From positions 1-39,691 of the IMG/VR virus record IMGVR_UViG_3300047321_000114: 39,691 bases of DNA. One strand, given 5' to 3'. Origin of the DNA: a virus. Position numbers and translations under genes: made by a program. A model generated the notes under the pieces. It was given only the letters and a program-made list of their open reading frames with translations. It was not told the origin of the DNA and made no database searches. Shown here piece after piece: positions 21,463 through 28,960 of the stretch (positions are counted from its first letter, which is position 1; each line of letters begins with the position of its first letter).

Positions 21463-21797
21463 GCGCCGTCCTTCACGTACTCGATTCCGCTGACACTGAG
21501 CGCGCATCCGTTGCCATTCGCGAAAATCTGCGTTCCCGGCTCGAGCTTGTGATTGACGAGTTCGGGAAACTGCGCCGTTGCGTCTGCCGCGACGTTCTTT
21601 GATGCGATGCGCGTCGAGCTATCGGCCACGCGACCGCTCGGAACCTTGTAGACGTTGATGGTCACGACGCCCGCAGTCGGGTTGTTCGCGCTTGCGGCCT
21701 GAATTGATGCGGAAGTCGCGGTCGGCGCGGTGTAGAGCGGAACCGATGAGCCCGTCAGACTCGCGCCCTTGACCAGTTCTTTGTAAGTCGTCGTCAT
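21459..21797 (-). CDS. small virion-region protein, beta-rich
   Basis: A 112-residue beta-rich protein (SLTGSSVPLYTAPTATSASI, GVVTINVYKVPSG, LVNHKLEPGTQIFANGNG) without enzyme motifs. It looks like an Ig-like or jelly-roll small structural protein and I recall similar proteins near tail genes in Burkholderia phages. It lies three bases after a virion protein gene and overlaps the oxygenase gene. Confidence 0.68.
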   Translation of the reverse strand: MTTTYKELVKGASLTGSSVPLYTAPTATSASIQAASANNPTAGVVTINVYKVPSGRVADSSTRIASKNVAADATAQFPELVNHKLEPGTQIFANGNGCALSVSGIEYVKDGA

Positions 21798-21800
21798 TCG

Positions 21801-22409
21801 TTACCCTCGTGCATAGACGGTCTGCGTGCCGGTCGGAATGGCAGACGTAAAGGTGATCGTGTTGCCGCTGATGGCGTATTGATCGCTACCCTGAAAGCCG
21901 CCGTCGAAGTGCACCGTGACTGCGGCCGGGCTTGCGTATGCCTTCGAGAGCGTCAGGCTTGTGGTCGTGCCGGCAGTGAAGCCGGTCCCGGACTGGAATA
22001 TGTCCTCGACAGTTGCGGAAATGCCGTCGAGCTTCGCCTTGTCAGCGCTGGACAGGAAGCCGTGCGCCGTTTGCGTGGCGAGCGCGTGAAGGTCGGTCGC
22101 GTCCTGTATGCCGTGCGTCGGCACGAACGATTCGGGCTCCACCGGCTTGGACGAGTTGACCAGCGCTGCCAATGCTGCTTCGACATCCTCGATGCGCAGC
22201 GATGGACCGCGATCGACTGAAACCTGCGACTCGATCAGCTGGAACAGATCGGCGAACATCGCAGAAGCGTCCGAGCCTTCGTGCCCGCTGATGCCGCCCG
22301 TTCGGTTGAACACCGCTAGCAAAAGCTGGAACCAGACCATCGAAATCCGGCCCGTCTTCGGGTCAGTCATCGGCACGCCAACATCAGGAAAATTCGTCGG
22401 CGTACTCAT
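21801..22409 (-). CDS. virion/tail protein sharing a domain with the tail spike
   Basis: A 202-residue protein. Residues 1-60 include MVWFQLLLAVFNRTGG, a helix motif common in podovirus tail proteins that follow gp10. The middle is helical (LATQTAHGFLSSADKAKLDG). The last 60 residues (FTAGTTTSLTLSKAYASPAA to IPTGTQTVYARG) match a domain in the second tail spike (FTPGTTTQLTLSNAP and on). By position it may take the role of the P22 tail needle or be an adaptor for spikes. It overlaps the gp10-like gene by ATGA. Confidence 0.7.
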   Translation of the reverse strand: MSTPTNFPDVGVPMTDPKTGRISMVWFQLLLAVFNRTGGISGHEGSDASAMFADLFQLIESQVSVDRGPSLRIEDVEAALAALVNSSKPVEPESFVPTHGIQDATDLHALATQTAHGFLSSADKAKLDGISATVEDIFQSGTGFTAGTTTSLTLSKAYASPAAVTVHFDGGFQGSDQYAISGNTITFTSAIPTGTQTVYARG

Positions 22410-23830
22410 GTTCTAGCCCGTGATACGTCGACCCATGCGCCGTTGAGCGCCGTCTTGACGGGCGCGGACCATGACAGCTCAAACACGCGATCACGCGCAT
22501 AGCCGAGGCGCTGCCACTGGATGGACGTCAGGTATTCGCCCGTCTTGCCGAGCGTGTTGACGACGGCGTTGCCCCAACTGCGCCCGCGGTCATCCGACCA
22601 GCGCAGCCGCACTTCAGGCGCAGCAGAATCGTCCGGCAGACCGTTTCCGACTTCCATGTCGGCAATGAACTGGCGGAACAGAACCCGATTGCCATCTGCG
22701 CCGCCGATATGCGGGAAGCTGCGCATGCACAGGATCGTGTTGCCGTTGTCCGTGTAGGCGTTCGGGTCAAGCGCGTAGACATTTCCCGTTTGCCAGTCAC
22801 CGACGAGGTTCCGGCCGCCGTTGAAGCTGTGGCAGTTCATCCGATGCCGGCTGAACGTTCCGTCCGCTTCCAGGTAGCCGCGCTGCGCCCACTGCCCCGT
22901 CGCAGTGTCGAAACACCACGTTTTGTTAGCGGCCGGGAATGTCAGCACATAGAACGCATGGCCGCCTTGCAGGTACGAAAAGCCGATCGCGTCGTCTATA
23001 CGGCTGTACGTTAGAAACTCCTGCTCCATCGCATGCGTCGAGATCCGCTCGGCGGCATAGTTGCGACCTGCGAATACGACGCCCTGCCCTTGCAGATCCT
23101 TGCCGAGCCAGAACAGCGCGAGATCAATCTTTGCAACCGAATGAACGGCCGCACAGCCGTGCTCGATGTAGACGCCCGGCATGCGCCCGAACGTGAAGTC
23201 AGAGGCGCCGGTGTTGTACCAAACTTCAGTCGTTTGCTCGCCGAACAGCCACAACTCGCGGTGCATTACCACTGCCGTGACGAGATTGTCGGCATACGTC
23301 GACTTGCTCGCGATGTCTTCCGGATCGAACGTAATGTCGTTGTACTTCGAGATGTAGAAGTGCTGCGTGCCGGGCTGATTGAAGACGAAATAGCCGTCGA
23401 CGTAATCAACGCGATCCGAGCCATAGAACGCAGGGTCAGTACACACTGACATCGCGTTCTTCGCAATGTCGATGATGTAGCCGATCTCCGAGCCATCCAC
23501 CAGAAAGGCAGACGTTCCGTTGTCGATGATCGACACTGGGCCGCTTTCCGTCGACAACGAGCCGAGCGCCGCATAGACGTTCGACGCACTTACCGAATAC
23601 ACGGTATCGGCGATGACGTCGTATCGCTGGCCGTTCGTGGCCGTATAGATCGCGCGGCACTCGCCAGTGATCGGCGGCGTCGAGACGAGCGTCAGGCCCG
23701 GCGTCGGGTAATACGTGAAAGGCGCCGTGGCATCTTGCGGATTCTGCTCGGCGTACAAATTCACGCTGCGCTGCGCGTCGGCGATGACGCTTTTCGCGGC
23801 GTATGCACCGCCAGTCAGAGGGATTCGCAT
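22406..23830 (-). CDS. P22 gp10-like tail hub / DNA stabilization protein
   Basis: A 474-residue protein in the position and of the length of P22 gp10, which plugs the portal and forms the tail hub. It opens MRIPLTGGAYAAKSVIADAQ and RSVNLYAEQNPQDA, a start I recognise from this family, and continues with beta-propeller-like repeats (SIIDNGTSAFLVDG, VDGYFVFNQPGTQHFYIS, HRELWLFGEQTTEVWYNTG). The ATG at 23830 overlaps the stop of the gp4-like gene (TAATG); the open frame continues upstream to 24418 but only as antiphase sequence of that gene. Confidence 0.88.
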   Translation of the reverse strand: MRIPLTGGAYAAKSVIADAQRSVNLYAEQNPQDATAPFTYYPTPGLTLVSTPPITGECRAIYTATNGQRYDVIADTVYSVSASNVYAALGSLSTESGPVSIIDNGTSAFLVDGSEIGYIIDIAKNAMSVCTDPAFYGSDRVDYVDGYFVFNQPGTQHFYISKYNDITFDPEDIASKSTYADNLVTAVVMHRELWLFGEQTTEVWYNTGASDFTFGRMPGVYIEHGCAAVHSVAKIDLALFWLGKDLQGQGVVFAGRNYAAERISTHAMEQEFLTYSRIDDAIGFSYLQGGHAFYVLTFPAANKTWCFDTATGQWAQRGYLEADGTFSRHRMNCHSFNGGRNLVGDWQTGNVYALDPNAYTDNGNTILCMRSFPHIGGADGNRVLFRQFIADMEVGNGLPDDSAAPEVRLRWSDDRGRSWGNAVVNTLGKTGEYLTSIQWQRLGYARDRVFELSWSAPVKTALNGAWVDVSRART

Positions 23831-24570
23831 TAGTATGGTCGGTCTGCGTAGATGTTGTAACGCTGCTTCGATCCAAGCCCGCGCGGCATCGTCATTGCTT
23901 GGATGCTCGTGTTCATGCGCTTTACGATGCGCTTGGCGTTCACAGCTAGGCCGATCAGCGTGCGTTGAGGGTCGATCTGATACGACGGCGCGAGATACAG
24001 TGCGAGGTTGTAGCGGATCGCCGCCATGTACTCGGGCGGAAGATTGATGACCGTTGCCGGCGTCGCGAACTGCGGCAACGCTTCCATCGTCACGATGTGC
24101 AACTCGAACGTGTTGTTCGGGATCGGGTAATAGATCAGGTTGCCGAGCGGGAATGCCGGGTCGTAATACGCATACGACGGGAACGATTGAAGCGCTTTCA
24201 GCGCGATGCGCGAATAGTCCTCGCGGGAGTCGATGATCGTCACCGGGTAGTCGATCGGCGTTGCGCTGCCGGCGTTCAGGCGCGCGTAAGCCGCATTGAT
24301 CGCGATCGGGCGCTGAATGCTGAAATCCCCGCCATTGCCGACCGAGTATGCCTGCGCGCCGGTCGATGCGATGGCTGTGTCTACCAGGTGATAGACGCTC
24401 AGGCGTTCGCCCTGCCACTGACCAAGCATCATGTTCAGCGTAGCGAGCGCATCTGCGGTATCGTCAGCGGAGATAGCCTGACCGATACCGAGTGCGCCAA
24501 TGTCTTTCAAGGCGAGCGTTATCAAGTCGAGCGCGGTAGTCGCGCCCGACTGCTGGATTGTGATTGACAT
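23830..24570 (-). CDS. P22 gp4-like tail accessory factor
   Basis: A 246-residue protein of the gp4-type head-completion family, which binds the portal ring after packaging. The N-terminal LDLITLALKDIGALGIGQAI plus DALATLNMMLGQWQGERLSV is the characteristic helical start. LPPEYMAAIRYNLALYLAPS near residue 180 is also typical. P22 gp4 is shorter (166 residues) and has muralytic activity; no catalytic residues are evident here. AAGGG precedes the ATG. Confidence 0.9.
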   Translation of the reverse strand: MSITIQQSGATTALDLITLALKDIGALGIGQAISADDTADALATLNMMLGQWQGERLSVYHLVDTAIASTGAQAYSVGNGGDFSIQRPIAINAAYARLNAGSATPIDYPVTIIDSREDYSRIALKALQSFPSYAYYDPAFPLGNLIYYPIPNNTFELHIVTMEALPQFATPATVINLPPEYMAAIRYNLALYLAPSYQIDPQRTLIGLAVNAKRIVKRMNTSIQAMTMPRGLGSKQRYNIYADRPY

Positions 24571-24604
24571 ATGCCCTTAAATTAAGAGTGGCAGGCCAGC
24601 GAGG

Positions 24605-26590
24605 TTAGGCGAGCGTGAGGCTTGCGCTTCGCACTACTCCATCGGAACCCTTAACCTTGATCGTCAACTGTGTGTCGCTCGTAAGCTGGAACGACATAGA
24701 GCCGAGCGCACTCGGCGTTACCGAGGCGGGCGGAGTCAGTTCGACGTTCCGGCTAAATACGTTCGTCCATCGGGCACCGGACCCGCCAAGCGATGCCGTG
24801 CCGTCTGCATCCGTCGAGAGGTTGTTCGAATAGAAGCGGTAGCCATTGCTCCCGCAAGACAGCCTCCAGAAGTCAGACGACCACGTATAGAGCAAACCAC
24901 GCACGTTACCGTTGGCAGACACCATGTAGCCGTTCTGGCCTGTGCCGTCCGACAGCACAAGCGTCTCCCCGCTACCCACACACTCGTAAATCCACTTGTG
25001 TTCAGTGTAGGGAATGGCCGATCCGGACAGCGCATGCCGCCATTTCCATCGACCGGAAAGAGTGCCAAGGTATTCGCCCGTTGCATGGCAATACACCGGG
25101 TTGCTGTTCGCGCCGGAAAGCGGCTGTCCAGACTGGTCAAGCACGAAACTGCTGGAGATGTTCGGGCGCGTCCCGGGATGGTTGACTGCTACGACGTTCT
25201 GCGTGGCACCCGCCTCAAGCGTCACCCCGAAGCCGGTGTTCTGGAACGAGCCCGACAGGTAATTTCCGGTTCCCCATGTATGCACCGGCTGGTTGAACGT
25301 GCCCGCGAACAGCGCATTGGACACGCTGTTGTAGTTCGAGCCGGCCTCGAAGCGCACGCCGTCAGCGAGGTTATTCGACGGCCATTTCTGCGTGTTATGC
25401 ACCATCAGGTTCGACAGCACGTTGTAGCTGCCGATACCGTATTCCACGCCTGCGCCGCAGTTGTATGAGACGACATTGCTCGCTGCGCTGTACTGCGTAC
25501 CCGGCGTGGACGTGTTGCCGTAAGTCAGGCCGTTGTACGAGTTGCTGACGATGATGTCCGACGCGAGCGAATGCACGGTCGCGTTCTTGTACTCGACTGC
25601 GAATTCGTTGAGGCTGTCTGCATGGATGCCACGCATCATGCTGTACGCGCCATTGACGATCAGCGGGCCGTTGTTGTTCGTCGCGTTCGTCAGATTGCCT
25701 GTCACGTTCACGTCTTCGATACGAATATCGTTGACGGTCGCGTTATTGTTGGGGTAGACGATGATCGCCGAACCGGACCCGCTCAATCCCGTGATATTCA
25801 CATCACGGATCGTCACGTCGTTGACGTCGATCAGCGAGATAGGATGGCCGGTCGTCGCAAGTTGCGAGTTGGGCGTCTGCAACGTCAGGTCCGTAATGCG
25901 CGTTCCGTTGACGTTCGTGTTGCTGAGAATCGAATTCGTGGCCGACGAAGTTTGCACTAGAGTCGTCGTCGCCTTCGAGTCTCCCCTAAGTCGCAGTGGC
26001 TTCGTGAGCGACTGCGCAAAATTCGTCATGTTGTACGTGCCATCGGGGATGCGCACAGTGCTATTCGCCGCGATCGTATTGGCAAGCTGCACCGAGTTGT
26101 CGGCAGCTCCCGTGCTCGCACTATAGTCCTGCGGCGTGGCGGGAAGCTCGTTCAGCTTGGCGATGACCGAGCGGACGATGGCTCCCGTCCCGCTTTGCGT
26201 GAATCCCTGGTACGTCTGGATAACCCATTGCGCGATCTTCGTGAGTGTCGTTTGCACGACTCCGCCGGCCTGCTTGATGTTGGCGGTTTCAGTGCCGTCA
26301 AGCGCAGCGGCGGGCGGAATACTCGCGCTCGATCCAGACGAATCAAGCACGATGCCCGTTTGTGTTCGCGTTACGTGACCGATCGCGCTAATAACAAGCG
26401 TGTAATTACCATCGGCAGCGTAGAACGCGAACTGACCGTTAGCGCCTGCTTTGATCGGATTATCGGCGATGGTCACGCCGTTGTCGCTGTAGATCGTGGC
26501 CTGGGCGCCTGTCGCTGTCAGAACGCGAATGCTTGCGCCTGCAACGGGCGTTCCGTTGTTATGCGTTACGCTGTCTTGGTATTGCTGCAT
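24605..26590 (-). CDS. tail spike/fibre with different adaptor domain and beta-helix
   Basis: A 661-residue protein. The N-terminal 90 residues (MQQYQDSVTHNNGTPVAGAS, QATIYSDNGVTIADNPI, GNYTLVISAIGHV) form a carboxypeptidase-regulatory-like beta domain found at the start of many podovirus tail fibres. FTQSGTGAIVRSVIAKLNEL leads to a beta-helix rich in NV, DV and NG rungs (residues about 190-430). The C-terminal part ends with a tail-like sandwich. It lies unusually between the coat and gp4-like genes and starts at the stop of the 109-residue gene (TAATG). It is likely a second receptor-binding protein. Confidence 0.88.
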   Translation of the reverse strand: MQQYQDSVTHNNGTPVAGASIRVLTATGAQATIYSDNGVTIADNPIKAGANGQFAFYAADGNYTLVISAIGHVTRTQTGIVLDSSGSSASIPPAAALDGTETANIKQAGGVVQTTLTKIAQWVIQTYQGFTQSGTGAIVRSVIAKLNELPATPQDYSASTGAADNSVQLANTIAANSTVRIPDGTYNMTNFAQSLTKPLRLRGDSKATTTLVQTSSATNSILSNTNVNGTRITDLTLQTPNSQLATTGHPISLIDVNDVTIRDVNITGLSGSGSAIIVYPNNNATVNDIRIEDVNVTGNLTNATNNNGPLIVNGAYSMMRGIHADSLNEFAVEYKNATVHSLASDIIVSNSYNGLTYGNTSTPGTQYSAASNVVSYNCGAGVEYGIGSYNVLSNLMVHNTQKWPSNNLADGVRFEAGSNYNSVSNALFAGTFNQPVHTWGTGNYLSGSFQNTGFGVTLEAGATQNVVAVNHPGTRPNISSSFVLDQSGQPLSGANSNPVYCHATGEYLGTLSGRWKWRHALSGSAIPYTEHKWIYECVGSGETLVLSDGTGQNGYMVSANGNVRGLLYTWSSDFWRLSCGSNGYRFYSNNLSTDADGTASLGGSGARWTNVFSRNVELTPPASVTPSALGSMSFQLTSDTQLTIKVKGSDGVVRSASLTLA

Positions 26591-26919
26591 TAGACTGCCT
26601 CAAGAGCGGCCCGAATCTTGTCGTCGGACCAGCGTTTGTCGATCTTCACGCCCTTTTCGGCCGCGATCTGGAGCAGGATTTCGCGCTCGTCTGCCGTGTC
26701 GGCGCCAAGCAGCGCGGCCTCTTCTTCAGCCGATTGCACAAGCTGATCGCCAATCCACTTCGGATAGGCGGCAAACTCGGGTTTCTGCTCGCGCGGCACA
26801 GGCGGGACGTATTCGGGAACGGCAAAGCCCGGAAGCGCGTCGAGTTCGTCCTGATTCGCAACCAAGCGTTGCGCACCATCGGGGCCAGTCGCCCACGCGG
26901 GGAATTTTTCGTATGCCAT
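26590..26919 (-). CDS. small protein with HeH/LEM-like C-terminal domain
   Basis: A 109-residue protein that begins MAYEKFPAWATGPDGAQRLV and ends with an acidic helix followed by EKGVKIDKRWSDDKIRAALE, which resembles the HeH/LEM two-helix motif seen in phage head-region proteins. PPVPREQKPEF forms a proline-rich linker. It lies after the coat gene, behind a terminator, and before the first tail spike. Upstream in-frame codons to 27126 overlap the coat gene and the terminator and are not used. Confidence 0.72.
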   Translation of the reverse strand: MAYEKFPAWATGPDGAQRLVANQDELDALPGFAVPEYVPPVPREQKPEFAAYPKWIGDQLVQSAEEEAALLGADTADEREILLQIAAEKGVKIDKRWSDDKIRAALEAV

Positions 26920-26934
26920 CGGCTCGTCAGAATG

Positions 26935-26957
26935 AAAAACCCCCGCCGAAGCGGGGG
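26935..26957 (-). terminator. strong intrinsic terminator after the coat gene
   Basis: On the minus strand CCCCCGC-TTCG-GCGGGGG is followed by TTTTT. The stable TTCG tetraloop and the T-run make this the clearest terminator in the window. It lies 22 bases after the coat stop codon. Confidence 0.9.
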
Positions 26958-26978
26958 CCGATTGCTGAATCAACACCA

Positions 26979-28187
26979 TCAGCGGACGATACGGCAGGCG
27001 AGTTCCGGATAGACCGCCGCCCATCCGTACAGCACGTCGATACGGCACGGCACGGTATCGGTGCCGATCGCGTACTGACGCGAGATACGCATCGAAATGC
27101 CCTTGTGCATGCGACGAGCACCCCATGCGCCGTACTGCGACACGTCTTCGAGGTCAGCGGTCACGAGCGTGAACGCATCCTTGTGGTACGCCAGGTTCGC
27201 GCTGTACTGCGTCGACGGCGCCACGTCCCACGTCACGACAGCAGCGTTCGCCGGGCCAGCCGAAACCGTCTGGTACTGCTGGTTGCTTGCCGCGGTGTTG
27301 ATCGCCGGGAAGATCGACAGCGTTGCGTTGCCCGAGCCATCAGCCGTTGCCGGTGCGGTAACGGTGAACTTGCGCAGCACGCCGGTCGACTGGCGGTTCT
27401 GCGGGTTCACGGCGTAGACGCCAGCGATCTGGAACGTATCGCCCTTCGCGACGCTCGCGGCAGCGCCGAGACCGGTCACGGTCAGCGTCGAGCCGGTTTG
27501 ACCAGCGCCGGAAACGGTGCCGTTCGTGCGCGTGCCGGACGTGAACACGTTGATGTTCTGGTCCATGCCGATGTCGAAGCCGAGCGACGAAGCCTGGAAG
27601 ATGCCGGATTCGTACTGAGCGCCGATCGAGCGCGACGGGTTGAACAGGCCGGATGCAGCCTTGACCATCGACGCGTTCGTTGCCGGGTCCCACACGACCG
27701 TGCGGCTACCATCGCGCGGCGTTGCTTCGTTGTCGAGCACGCTACCAGCGGAGAGCAGCGTTGCAATGTCGTTCGGCGTGGTGCCGACCGTGCCGACGTT
27801 GTTCGCGACGTTTGCAGCGAGGCCCAAGCCGTCAAAGTCGATCTTGTTGGCGATGGTCGCCATTGCCGGCTTGATGTAGCGATCGGCGAACTCGTCGACA
27901 ACCAGCGTCAGTTCTTGCGACGAGAACGTGAAGTCAACGTGGAACTGAGTCGTCAAGCTGATCGGCAGCGACGATTCGTTCACGTTTTCGATGTTCAGGT
28001 TCGGGCCGGTCGTACCGACGAAGCGGTTCGGCTTACGTGCGTTGACGGTCGAGCCGATCTTCGCGCCGCTGACGGCGAATTCCTTGCTGTATTCGCGGTT
28101 TGCGCGCGAGGAGAACGTGAGGTTGTTCTCCAAGATCATCAGCGATTCGTCGAGGATCTTGGTCGGGGTAAGAAGCGTATTTGCCAT
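26979..28187 (-). CDS. major capsid protein, P22 coat (gp5) family
   Basis: A 402-residue coat protein of the P22 gp5 family. The opening MANTLLTPTKILDESLMILE, the following RANREYSKEF and STVNARKPNRF, and the SLPISLTTQFHVDFTFSSQE segment are family signatures; the HK97-like core follows with LTLVVDEFADRYIKPAMATI. An inserted Ig-like domain is probable around residues 220-290 (TVSGAGQTGSTLTVTGLGAA). About 415 copies would build a T=7 shell in P22; the same is likely here. It follows the scaffold gene by seven bases and precedes a strong terminator. Confidence 0.95.
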   Translation of the reverse strand: MANTLLTPTKILDESLMILENNLTFSSRANREYSKEFAVSGAKIGSTVNARKPNRFVGTTGPNLNIENVNESSLPISLTTQFHVDFTFSSQELTLVVDEFADRYIKPAMATIANKIDFDGLGLAANVANNVGTVGTTPNDIATLLSAGSVLDNEATPRDGSRTVVWDPATNASMVKAASGLFNPSRSIGAQYESGIFQASSLGFDIGMDQNINVFTSGTRTNGTVSGAGQTGSTLTVTGLGAAASVAKGDTFQIAGVYAVNPQNRQSTGVLRKFTVTAPATADGSGNATLSIFPAINTAASNQQYQTVSAGPANAAVVTWDVAPSTQYSANLAYHKDAFTLVTADLEDVSQYGAWGARRMHKGISMRISRQYAIGTDTVPCRIDVLYGWAAVYPELACRIVR

Positions 28188-28194
28188 TTAAGTG

Positions 28195-28914
28195 TCAGCC
28201 TTTGTTTCGTTTCTTCCACGCGATGTATTCCGCCGTCGAGGCGAACTCAGCCGGCTCGACAGGTGCGGATTTGCCGCCAACCGGGGTAATCGGCGCGGGC
28301 GCTTTGGAAACTTGTTTCGGGGGAGTGGCTTGAGCGACCTTCGCCTCAAGGCGGGCCAGTTCAAGCGCCATGCGCAACGGTGGGAGGGAAAGAACGCGCT
28401 CTGCGGCTTCGGGGTCTTGGCCCAAGGCATGCAGCACCTTGTGACCGTTATCCATCGACGTGACGGCTTCCAGGAACTCAGCGGGAGCGCCGCCTAGCAT
28501 CTGGAACGTTCGCAGCGACGAATCCCACTCAGCAGAGAATTCCTTCTTTCCCGCGTCGAATACGCTGTTGCAGGCTTCGTCGAACTTCTCTTGCTGGATC
28601 AGCCGCTTTGCCTCGGCGCGGATCTGGTCAGGCGTCATCTGCTGGCCGGGCTGGTGCTCGGTCTGCGGCTGAAGCTGTCGCAGTTGCGCTTCGAGTGCTT
28701 CGCGCTGTCGCTTTTCCTCGTGCTTCTCACGCGTGAGCTGGTCGATACGCCGTTGGACCCAATCACTCTTGGGTTTTTCCTGCTGCGGCTGCTCGGCTGC
28801 TTGCGTGCTTTGCTCGGCGCCCGGTTCCGTGCTGACTTCTGCGGGCTGTTGCGCCTGTTCCTGCTCCGTAGGCGTGACGTTTTCAAGCGGTGCTGCGTTG
28901 TCTTCGATTTGCAT
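28195..28914 (-). CDS. scaffolding-like protein
   Basis: A 239-residue, very hydrophilic protein, rich in glutamine, glutamate and alanine, with a long coiled coil (DWVQRRIDQLTREKHEEKRQ and on) and a proline- and lysine-rich C terminus ending AWKKRNKG. Position (between portal and coat) and composition match P22 gp8 scaffold, which guides procapsid assembly and is released before packaging. An in-frame start at 28995 is possible but would run through the terminator hairpin; ATG 28914 is preferred, although no good ribosome binding site is seen. Confidence 0.82.
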   Translation of the reverse strand: MQIEDNAAPLENVTPTEQEQAQQPAEVSTEPGAEQSTQAAEQPQQEKPKSDWVQRRIDQLTREKHEEKRQREALEAQLRQLQPQTEHQPGQQMTPDQIRAEAKRLIQQEKFDEACNSVFDAGKKEFSAEWDSSLRTFQMLGGAPAEFLEAVTSMDNGHKVLHALGQDPEAAERVLSLPPLRMALELARLEAKVAQATPPKQVSKAPAPITPVGGKSAPVEPAEFASTAEYIAWKKRNKG

Positions 28915-28960
28915 GGACTGAGCCAAGGATTGAGCCCGGTGATACCGCACCGGTACGGGG

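Noticed and set aside
14190-26590. Diversity-generating retroelement as in BPP-1, which has a similar gene order
   Set aside because: No reverse transcriptase gene and no template/variable repeat pair was seen.
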